Shown here in pieces: positions 38,079 to 44,151 of a DNA stretch of 44,151 nt. Position numbers and translations under genes: made by a program. Origin of the DNA: JBIOHJ01 sp044448905. GTDB lineage: Bacteria; Bacteroidota; Bacteroidia; AKYH767-A; OLB10. The DNA lies in assembly GCA_044448905.1 (NCBI GenBank), contig JBIOHJ010000006.1:1-44151 (forward strand), given 5' to 3'. Positions within the stretch are counted from its first letter, which is position 1; each line of letters begins with the position of its first letter. The notes below the pieces were generated by a model, which saw only the letters and a program-made list of their open reading frames with translations, was not told the origin of the DNA and ran no database searches.

Positions 38079-39371
38079 TTAATGAACCATTACATCATCT
38101 ACTCTGAAGGTAGAAGTCTGAGTAGTGCTGTTACCGGTATATTTAAACAAAATATATCCTGTACCGCTGAAAGAAGTTAACGGAACACTTCCTGACGGAA
38201 TCCAAACGTTAGGAGTAGAACCGGCTAATGTAGCCGTTAGCTGAGTCCAAGTGGCCGTATTAATATTTCCACCATCAAAATCAGTGGAAATCCAAACACT
38301 CAAACCGGGATGAATATAAAAAGAAGATTCCGACAGAAAAGTTAATGTATCCGCAACCGATAAATCTAACGGTGGGGTTATAAGCCATTCTTCAATCAGC
38401 GGGGTAGTAGCACCAAAGGAAGTTGCCTGCGCATAGGTGTTGCCTCCATAATATTTACCAAGCCATTTGCGGTTGCCTTGTTTATAAATATTTTTCCATC
38501 CGCAAATTGAAATATCCTGGTTATCATTCTGGCTTTCGAAATCTTCGTCTAAAAAAGTGTGGGGAATATTAATATTTGCTGTACCGTCACAACGTGCCTT
38601 CTCCATACTAATATCAGTAAGTTCACGTATTTTTAATTGAACATCGGTTTGATAAATCTGGCAAACGGCAACTATCGAACCGTTACCTCCCGGAGTAATT
38701 GTTGTGGCAAAATTTGCAAACCCGCTACTGCGGATAAGGACGGTATTGTTACTGCAATCCTGCAAATCAAGATTTACATCTTCCTGGTTTACGGCATCGG
38801 CAAACGTTACACCGGCAGAAGAACAGGCAAATTCTAATGAATCTAACATGATGAGCTTGTTTTGCATCCCGCTGTTTAAATCATTAATGTGAACTTTTTG
38901 CGGAGTCACATAATGATAATAAGAGCCGGGTAAAATATACTGACTGATTAACGACTGTGGAATTCTGCCTAAGCTTCCGTCTGTCTGAATATAACCTCCC
39001 AGCTGAATCAATCCGTAATAATCATCCATGTAAAGCCCTTTGCATTTTACAAATACTCTTCTGCCTATAGGGTATTTAGTATAATAGTCCGACAAATCGA
39101 GCAGAATAGAAATTCCAGACGTGGAATCCTGCAACACGAGTTCTTTATAAAAATTTCCTGATCTATCATCGGCAATAACGGTACCTACTATGTACACATC
39201 AGCCTGTACCTGCGAACCCGCATACAATGCTTTTAAATCGGCAATTGAAATTTTATCACCGCTTACAACGGGATCCTGCCCGCCAGAAGGTGGCGTATCG
39301 AACTCATCTTTAACACAGGAGTTAAATAGTGTGGCGGCAAAAATTATCGAAACAATATTTTTTAATTTCAT
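38079..39371 (-). CDS. DUF5689-type surface lipoprotein with C-terminal jelly-roll-like domain
   Basis: A 430-aa lipoprotein: signal ending in FNSC (Cys about residue 19), a DUF5689-like region (about 35-255) with KISIADLKALYAGSQ, VYIVGTVIADDRSGNFYKEL and RVFVKCKGLYMDDYYGLIQLG, then a choice-of-anchor J / carbohydrate-binding-like domain (about 265-430) with FLDEDFESQNDN, WLITPPLDLSVADTL and the closing FRVDDVMVH. In Bacteroidota such lipoproteins commonly partner a TonB-dependent receptor encoded just upstream; here the receptor stop is 27 nt before this ATG. A TTG at 39398 abuts the receptor stop but is less likely. It probably binds ligand at the cell surface for the receptor; the ligand is unknown. 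Confidence 0.82.
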   Translation of the reverse strand: MKLKNIVSIIFAATLFNSCVKDEFDTPPSGGQDPVVSGDKISIADLKALYAGSQVQADVYIVGTVIADDRSGNFYKELVLQDSTSGISILLDLSDYYTKYPIGRRVFVKCKGLYMDDYYGLIQLGGYIQTDGSLGRIPQSLISQYILPGSYYHYVTPQKVHINDLNSGMQNKLIMLDSLEFACSSAGVTFADAVNQEDVNLDLQDCSNNTVLIRSSGFANFATTITPGGNGSIVAVCQIYQTDVQLKIRELTDISMEKARCDGTANINIPHTFLDEDFESQNDNQDISICGWKNIYKQGNRKWLGKYYGGNTYAQATSFGATTPLIEEWLITPPLDLSVADTLTFLSESSFYIHPGLSVWISTDFDGGNINTATWTQLTATLAGSTPNVWIPSGSVPLTSFSGTGYILFKYTGNSTTQTSTFRVDDVMVH

Positions 39372-39398
39372 TTGAATAATATTTTTAGTTTTTTTCAA

Positions 39399-42167
39399 TT
39401 AATTAAATCGCAAAGTCAGATTGATAAAATAAGTTCTTCCGAAAGCATAAAAATATTTCGAAGCATATTTATCGGGATCTTTGTTTTCAAAATCAAATCG
39501 TAATTGTTCAAACCCGTTGGTGATAAAATCATTATTATCGAGAATATTATTCACCCCTACATTCAAAACAAGAAATGTATTTCGTTTTAATGATCTGAAT
39601 TTGTTATTCATTTTCCACGACCACCCGCCAAAGAAATCGAGAGTAAATTGCCCTTTTACTTTTTCCTGTGCAAGAATTTTATCCCACAATTCCGAATCGG
39701 GGTCAACCAGATCAATTCCATCAACAGTTCTACGCACAGGGCTAAAGTCAATATAAATATTGTCGAAATAATTAAAACTCAGATTCAGAAACCAGAAATT
39801 GGGAGAACGGTAACCAATCCCGGCAGTATATGCCGACTGCGGAGAACCGGCAACCCGAAGATTTTTTGAATATACAACCTGATCTTCAATTAACTTTTTT
39901 GCGCTTTCATCTTCATTAAAAGTTGCTTTAGGTTGTGAAGTATAAAAATACTGACCAACTGCTGCTACGGCACTTGCGCTGAATCCTTTTCCCAAATTTC
40001 TTTCCACTGCGGCTTCAATGCCGGTATGGCGTTTATCTATATCTGTCAGATTAATGCTGCCAAAGGAATTGGTTGCTTCATTGAAAAAGTATCTTATTTC
40101 ACTCGAATTTTTAAAGTTGGTGTAATAACCTACAAATCGCATCTTCATTTTAGGCGTTTTCAATAAATACCCTCCTTCAGCTGAATTAATCTGTTCATCG
40201 GTTACACCGGTTGCAATTTCATCGCGGGTACGGGGTGAGGTATACGCATTTTCAAAGTAGGGTGCGCGAGTAGCAAAAGAGACATTTGCAAACAAATAAT
40301 TTCGTCCGTTAAGCTTATAAGTTGTTCCTCCTTTAAATGAGTAATTGGTATAATTCTGGGTTGATGATTTACCATAAGAGTTATCAGGAAATAATCCGTA
40401 TTTGGTTTTTCCATCTCTGAAGAAACCGGTGTGGGTAACTTGTGATGCTAAAAAGAAATCAACTTTATCAAACGTAAATTTAGCCTGCCACCATCCCGAA
40501 ATTTTTGTAATGTCAGCAATGTAATCGTATCCGAACCGATCGCCTGCATGTAAAATATTGTTCGGGTTGTTCAAGTCATTTTGTATTACATTATAATTCC
40601 CCGGATTATCCTGTTCGGCATATTTATTTATGTCTACATAAAAATCTGCGCCCAGCAAATCATTTACTTCTTTATAAAATTCTGATTTCTGCTTTTGCAA
40701 ATTCAAGCCGGCAGTAAATGAAATGTGATCGCTTAATATATTATTATAAAAGGTATTGAAGTTAATTATTTTCTGATCGGTCACACGGTCTTCAATAATA
40801 TATCGCGCCCATTTTCCGCTCACACTGTTTCCGGCAATACCATCGGCATCTTCAACCGTGGTATCGCTAAGCGAGTTTGCAGCATACAGCGCATCCCAGT
40901 TGACTTGAAGGAGCGTATCATTATTTTGCAACAGCAAGGCAGCTTGCGCGGAAAGCGTAGAATCTTCAGTGAAGCTGGGCAGGTTGCGGTAGTAATCGGG
41001 TTTTGGATTTGGAGCATTATACCAGTCCAATCCCGATAATTTACCTTTTCCGAACTGGTACGATAGAGCAGTTTCGAGTGTTGAATTATTATTTATTTTC
41101 CATTCATGAGTCAAAATAAAAGATTTGATATTATTTCTACCAACTGCCGCATTTCGCTTCTCGCCATTTTGCCATCCCCAGTTCGGGTTGTAATTGGATG
41201 AGCCTGCCAAATCATATAATTCCTGCACAACGGGTGATGATTTTCCATTTTTTCCTGGTGCACCAAAAAATGTAAATGCAAGAGAATGATTTGAGTTTAT
41301 CTGTTTTTCGGCAGTTGCAAAATAAGACCAGCTGTCATAAAATGTTCCTGCAATATAACCTTCATTGGACCACCTGTGTGAGCCAGATAAAGCAAATGAC
41401 CAACCGCTTTTAAGCAAACCGGTAGCGTATGTTGCCATAATACGGTTGTCATACGAGCGGTTGGCGAGAGAATACGAAATCTGAAATTGTTTACGTTGAC
41501 GCGAAGCCCGGCTGTCAATAAAGTAGGTTCCGCCAACACCGCCATAAGAAAACTGACTGGCTTCAAGTCCTAAAGAATTTTCTCGGCTCCGCATTACGTC
41601 ATTCAAACCGCTCCATGTATAAAATGGGGTTTTTCCGGTAGTGAGATCTGTCATGGGTGCGCCATTCATCAGGGTGATAAAATTATCATCTTCATAACCT
41701 CTTATTCTGAAACGTGAAATGCTGAACCCGAATGAAGCGGCTGATTGAAATGCATCGCGCGAAGCACTTAATACACTGGAGGTATTTTGTGTGGGAATTT
41801 CTCTCAGATCGGATTCGGTAAGCGATACGGTTGGAATATTTTTATCCATATTATAATCCTCGCTTGTAATATTTACAATTCCGAAATCAATTTCAGTTTG
41901 ATTGACGGCAACTGTCTTTGAAAACAAAACAAAATCTGAAGCATTAACAACCAGAGTATAATTTCCAAAAGCCACATTTGAAATGGAAAATGCTCCAGCA
42001 CTATCTGTGATGGTAGAAAAATCTGTCCCCTGTAATGTAACGTTTGCATTTTCTACAGGGCTGTTATTTTCATTCAGTATAATTCCTTTTATCAAGGATG
42101 TTTGAGAAAAAGAAAGCAAAGGAAAAAAAACAATTAAAAACAGGATTAACTTGATACGTTGATTCAT
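39399..42167 (-). CDS. TonB-dependent outer-membrane receptor
   Basis: A 922-aa receptor. Signal peptide (ending SFSQ); N-terminal CarboxypepD_reg-like domain (about 24-105, IKGIILNENNSPVENANVTL); plug (about 110-235) with NIPTVSLTESDLREI, SVLSASRDAFQSAASF and RFRIRGYEDDNFITLMNGAP; then a 22-strand barrel to the terminal TYFINLTLRFN. It imports a bulky ligand across the outer membrane using TonB energy. Gene order receptor then DUF5689 lipoprotein resembles a SusCD-like pair, without glycosidases nearby, so the substrate need not be a glycan. No sigma/anti-sigma pair is adjacent. Its leader carries a stable hairpin and a -7 box, and it follows purN by 138 bp. Confidence 0.93.
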   Translation of the reverse strand: MNQRIKLILFLIVFFPLLSFSQTSLIKGIILNENNSPVENANVTLQGTDFSTITDSAGAFSISNVAFGNYTLVVNASDFVLFSKTVAVNQTEIDFGIVNITSEDYNMDKNIPTVSLTESDLREIPTQNTSSVLSASRDAFQSAASFGFSISRFRIRGYEDDNFITLMNGAPMTDLTTGKTPFYTWSGLNDVMRSRENSLGLEASQFSYGGVGGTYFIDSRASRQRKQFQISYSLANRSYDNRIMATYATGLLKSGWSFALSGSHRWSNEGYIAGTFYDSWSYFATAEKQINSNHSLAFTFFGAPGKNGKSSPVVQELYDLAGSSNYNPNWGWQNGEKRNAAVGRNNIKSFILTHEWKINNNSTLETALSYQFGKGKLSGLDWYNAPNPKPDYYRNLPSFTEDSTLSAQAALLLQNNDTLLQVNWDALYAANSLSDTTVEDADGIAGNSVSGKWARYIIEDRVTDQKIINFNTFYNNILSDHISFTAGLNLQKQKSEFYKEVNDLLGADFYVDINKYAEQDNPGNYNVIQNDLNNPNNILHAGDRFGYDYIADITKISGWWQAKFTFDKVDFFLASQVTHTGFFRDGKTKYGLFPDNSYGKSSTQNYTNYSFKGGTTYKLNGRNYLFANVSFATRAPYFENAYTSPRTRDEIATGVTDEQINSAEGGYLLKTPKMKMRFVGYYTNFKNSSEIRYFFNEATNSFGSINLTDIDKRHTGIEAAVERNLGKGFSASAVAAVGQYFYTSQPKATFNEDESAKKLIEDQVVYSKNLRVAGSPQSAYTAGIGYRSPNFWFLNLSFNYFDNIYIDFSPVRRTVDGIDLVDPDSELWDKILAQEKVKGQFTLDFFGGWSWKMNNKFRSLKRNTFLVLNVGVNNILDNNDFITNGFEQLRFDFENKDPDKYASKYFYAFGRTYFINLTLRFN

Positions 42168-42185
42168 TTTGAAGGGTTAAGAATT

Positions 42186-42220
42186 GCAGGCAGGCTATTT
42201 AAGTTAAAAAATATGCCTGC
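42186..42220 (-). promoter_or_regulatory. Leader hairpin of the TonB receptor gene
   Basis: GCAGGCA (42186-42192) pairs with TGCCTGC (42214-42220), extended by TATTT/AAATA with a 3-nt bulge. On the minus strand it occupies the 5' part of the predicted leader and ends 18 nt before the ATG. On the plus strand it is followed by T7, so it could also terminate antisense transcription entering the gap. Confidence 0.5.
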
Positions 42221-42236
42221 TTTTTTTAAAGAGGGG

Positions 42237-42244
42237 CAAATGTA
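42237..42244 (-). promoter_or_regulatory. Candidate -7 element of the TonB receptor gene
   Basis: Minus-strand TACATTTG, a full TAnnTTTG match, predicting a start near 42230 and a leader of about 62 nt that begins just before the hairpin. The -33 region is unconvincing. Confidence 0.4.
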
Positions 42245-42305
42245 ATTAAATTCTTTAAAGCATTTATTATCTTTTACTCTTATTAAATACAAGAAATATT
42301 TAATA

Positions 42306-42875
42306 TTAGCTTAACATCTTTTCAATAATTTCAGGATAATATTTCAATTCGAGTTTTCGCACTTTTTGCATAATTATTTCCGGCAAGTCATTTTTATCGA
42401 GCGGAATTTTTTCCTGAAAAATAATATCGCCTTCATCATAATTTTTATTTACGTGATGTATGGTAATGCCTGTTTCATTTTCACCGGAATCATACACAGC
42501 CTTATGCACGTTGATTCCATACATGCCTTTGCCGCCATGTTTTGGAAGCAATGCCGGATGAATGTTAATTATTCTTCCATCAAAATCGTTAATTATATTT
42601 TCGGGAATCTTTTTTAAAAATCCTGCCAGCACGATTAAATCAATATGCAGGTCTTTAAGGAGATTGAGTATTTCATCCGTTTCATAAAATTCATTTTTTG
42701 TAAAAGTGCAGGTTAGGATTCCTGAAGCTTTTGTTTTATTTAAAACAGCGGCCTGTGGATTGTCAGATAAAACCATAGTTACCTTTATCGAGGGATGTCC
42801 TTTAAAATAAAAAATGATATTTTCGGCATTGCTGCCTTCGCCTGAAGCAAATATTGCAATTTGTTTAGCAGGCAT
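42306..42875 (-). CDS. purN: Phosphoribosylglycinamide formyltransferase
   Basis: Transfers a formyl group from 10-formyl-tetrahydrofolate to GAR in purine synthesis. The 189-aa protein has the phosphate loop FASGEGSNAENI at the start, the catalytic Asn/His in INIHPALLPKHGGKGMYG, and the catalytic Asp in NYDEGDIIFQ, preceded by ETGITIHHV. Length matches PurN (about 190-210 aa). A TTG at 42881 is in frame, but the ATG at 42875 is used, since MPAKQIAIFASG is the typical opening. It lies 71 bp downstream of the membrane-receiver gene and 138 bp upstream of the TonB receptor, all on the minus strand. No other pur genes are in the window. Confidence 0.95.
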   Translation of the reverse strand: MPAKQIAIFASGEGSNAENIIFYFKGHPSIKVTMVLSDNPQAAVLNKTKASGILTCTFTKNEFYETDEILNLLKDLHIDLIVLAGFLKKIPENIINDFDGRIINIHPALLPKHGGKGMYGINVHKAVYDSGENETGITIHHVNKNYDEGDIIFQEKIPLDKNDLPEIIMQKVRKLELKYYPEIIEKMLS

Positions 42876-42946
42876 TTTCAAAAATTAAAAAATCAGCAAT
42901 CGGCAATAGCAAGGAATTAATAAGAAAATAAAAAAACCAGTTCGCA

Positions 42947-43477
42947 TTAAAACCAACCAGGTGTATCGGTAATTAATCCCTTCTTCTGCATGAGGATAAA
43001 AAGCGCAATCATAAGTATAAATGCCACAGCAAATGTTAAGGTGAGCTTTTTATAAAGGCGGGCATCCTTTTTCATTTTAGCAAAGCGGAAAATATTAAAT
43101 ACAGCTTTTTCTGCCCGGTAAAAAGCGCTTTCACCTTTTACAATGTAATCAAATGCGCCATACTTCATTACTTCAACGGCTACATGTATTTTATCTTGTC
43201 CGCTAAGCATAACCACATCAGTATCCGGGCTAACGGTTTTTAATTCGGTAAGAATTTCAAGACCGTCACGTGCATCTTTTACCTGACTATTCAGGTAATA
43301 GTCAAGAAAAACAATAGCAGGTTTTTCGGAAGTTTTCTTTATATGGTCGAGGCAATCTTCACCGGTTCCAAAATCTTTAATGGTGAGATGTGACATTTGC
43401 GACAGGTGATCTAACAACATCTGCCTGTACATCATATCATCTTCGATAATAAAGATCAAAGTATTTGTAGTTGCCAT
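42947..43477 (-). CDS. Receiver domain with C-terminal membrane anchor
   Basis: A 176-aa protein. Residues 1-125 are a CheY-like receiver: acidic pair D13/D14 (IIEDDMMYRQ), phosphoacceptor D59 in VFLDYYLNS, Ser in VVMLSGQDK, and Lys in FDYIVKGES. After a basic linker (RFAKMKKDARLYKK), residues about 146-165 form one hydrophobic helix (LTLTFAVAFILMIALFILMQ) with a short tail. No DNA-binding or enzymatic output follows. A receiver tethered by its own C-terminal helix is unusual; it may be a local phosphate sink or bind a membrane partner. It lies 44 bp downstream of the Hpt gene and is likely its phosphorelay partner. Confidence 0.85.
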   Translation of the reverse strand: MATTNTLIFIIEDDMMYRQMLLDHLSQMSHLTIKDFGTGEDCLDHIKKTSEKPAIVFLDYYLNSQVKDARDGLEILTELKTVSPDTDVVMLSGQDKIHVAVEVMKYGAFDYIVKGESAFYRAEKAVFNIFRFAKMKKDARLYKKLTLTFAVAFILMIALFILMQKKGLITDTPGWF

Positions 43478-43521
43478 AATGGATTAAGAATTTGCCTGCA
43501 ATATCCGAAAAAAATTTAATT

Positions 43522-43869
43522 TCAAACTGAACCCGTTGCTTTTTTCAATTCGGGATACGCCTTATCGAGTATTTGTTTTAGAGTATTGATTTGTGAAGGG
43601 ATGCTTTCAAGATTTGTTTTTTCACCTGCATTCGATTCAATGGATTTAATTAAATCTTCAGCCGGTTTTATTCCCATGTAAGATATCTGCGGTTTCAGGG
43701 AGTGGGCTGAACTTTTTAATGCCGGCCAGTCTTCTTTACTTAAATGCTCATCCATTGCTTTTACCAGGTTAGGAGCATGTTGAAGAAACATGTTGATGTA
43801 CTTATTCATTTTTTCAGAATTACCTGCAGTAAATGATTTCAAAAAAGTCAGGTTAATAATTTCATCCAT
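43522..43869 (-). CDS. Histidine phosphotransfer (Hpt) protein
   Basis: A 115-aa single-domain phosphotransfer protein. The phosphorylatable His is H56 in LKSSAHSLKPQISYMG, which matches the Hpt consensus (AHxLKxx...xG). The surrounding helices (MNKYINMFLQHAPNLVKAMDEHL before, DLIKSIESNA and QINTLKQILDKAYPELKKA after) give the four-helix bundle. It starts 2 nt after the stop of the preceding receiver/hybrid-kinase gene, so translation is coupled. It would carry phosphate from that receiver to another receiver, most simply the membrane-anchored one encoded next. Confidence 0.9.
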   Translation of the reverse strand: MDEIINLTFLKSFTAGNSEKMNKYINMFLQHAPNLVKAMDEHLSKEDWPALKSSAHSLKPQISYMGIKPAEDLIKSIESNAGEKTNLESIPSQINTLKQILDKAYPELKKATGSV

Positions 43870-43871
43870 AA

Positions 43872-44151
43872 TTATTCTTTTTTTATTAATAGCCCGGTGA
43901 TTTTATTTAAAAGGTCATCGGGATCAAACGGTTTGGCAATGTATGCATTCATTCCTGAGTCAAAGCATTTTTCAATTTCTTCTTTTATAACGTTAGCCGT
44001 CATAGCCAGCACCGGAATATCACAAACTGGTTTTTTAAAATTAGTTCGTATAAACTTGGTAGCTTCATATCCGTCCATTTCGGGCATCTGAATATCCATA
44101 ATTACCAGGTCGAATTTATTTTTACGTAACAGTTCAATTGCTTCTTTGCCA
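43872..44151 (-). CDS. C-terminal receiver of a hybrid histidine kinase (5' part outside window)
   Basis: An open frame enters from the right edge and ends at 43872. The 92 or so visible residues begin GKEAIELLRKNKFDLVIMDI and cover the second half of a receiver: phosphoacceptor D in VIMDIQMPEMDGYEA, Thr in VLAMTANV, and Lys in AYIAKPFDPDDL. DIQMPxMDGxEA is typical of the receiver at the end of hybrid kinases. The ATG at 44099 is internal to the motif and is not a start. Whether a kinase core precedes it cannot be seen. Confidence 0.88.
   Translation of the reverse strand, partial: GKEAIELLRKNKFDLVIMDIQMPEMDGYEATKFIRTNFKKPVCDIPVLAMTANVIKEEIEKCFDSGMNAYIAKPFDPDDLLNKITGLLIKKE

Noticed and set aside
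42186..42227. Terminator of a plus-strand gene
   Set aside because: The T-run faces plus, but no plus-strand gene lies upstream; more likely a leader hairpin of the receptor gene or an antisense stop.
1..44151. Insertion sequences, prophage, integrase or toxin-antitoxin genes
   Set aside because: No transposase, integrase, phage structural or recognisable toxin/antitoxin motif was found in any plausible frame.

Overview
The window looks like chromosomal DNA of a free-living Bacteroidota bacterium (Bacteroidia/Chitinophagia/Sphingobacteriia-like). The reasons are: AT-rich sequence (by eye roughly 35-40 % GC); several secreted proteins ending in a type IX secretion (T9SS) C-terminal sorting domain; a TonB-dependent receptor paired with a DUF5689-type lipoprotein; TPR-containing histidine kinases with LuxR-type regulators; a DUF3943 outer-membrane protein; mostly absent Shine-Dalgarno sequences; and Bacteroidota-type promoter matches (TTTG, about 19 nt, TAnnTTTG). 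I see no rRNA, tRNA, IS element, prophage or CRISPR array.

Layout. 1-2490 (-): a tolC/emrA/emrB-type export operon, with emrB cut by the window edge. 2841-8645 (+): a complete RND tripartite pump (lipoprotein adaptor, HAE1 permease, NodT-like channel), divergent from the first operon across a 350-bp region with two inverted repeats. 8669-13161 (+): beta-carbonic anhydrase, Ca2+/H+ antiporter, then a tight trio (VIT-like membrane protein, small beta-barrel, POTRA-less Omp85-like barrel). 13375-15220: a Gly-rich secreted protein and a convergent NTF2-like lipoprotein, separated by two opposed terminators. 15336-20244: TPR kinase/LuxR regulator pair 1 (-), divergent from two T9SS cargo genes, one an RCC1 propeller. 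20245-22380: an unusual patch with an interspersed palindromic repeat, a Cys-less CsoR-like regulator, a 16-unit 21-bp repeat tract in a broken reading frame, simple repeats, and a protein with a carboxypeptidase-regulatory-like domain. 22525-26068: a second Omp85-like paralogue, a DUF3943 protein and an MBL hydrolase. 26111-28132: a small-ORF/structured-RNA/terminator unit divergent from a 506-aa helical protein; this is the least explained locus. 28163-31142: GNAT acetyltransferase, dipeptide epimerase, NADP-type glutamate dehydrogenase. 31235-37277 (+): TPR kinase/LuxR regulator pair 2 followed by two T9SS propeller proteins with near-duplicate sorting-domain DNA. 37284-44151 (-): SDR, DUF5689 lipoprotein, TonB receptor with a hairpin leader, purN, and phosphorelay parts (membrane-tethered receiver, Hpt, end of a receiver/hybrid kinase).

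How the genes fit together. Two efflux systems back to back form an export/resistance module with no regulator gene beside them. Each TPR kinase/regulator pair sits next to a pair of T9SS cargo genes, which suggests, but does not prove, that they control surface or secreted proteins. The most promising undescribed system is the 62-aa small-protein gene, its 3' structured element and the divergent helical protein at 26.1-28.1 kb. The second is the CsoR-like/21-bp repeat patch at 20.3-22.4 kb.
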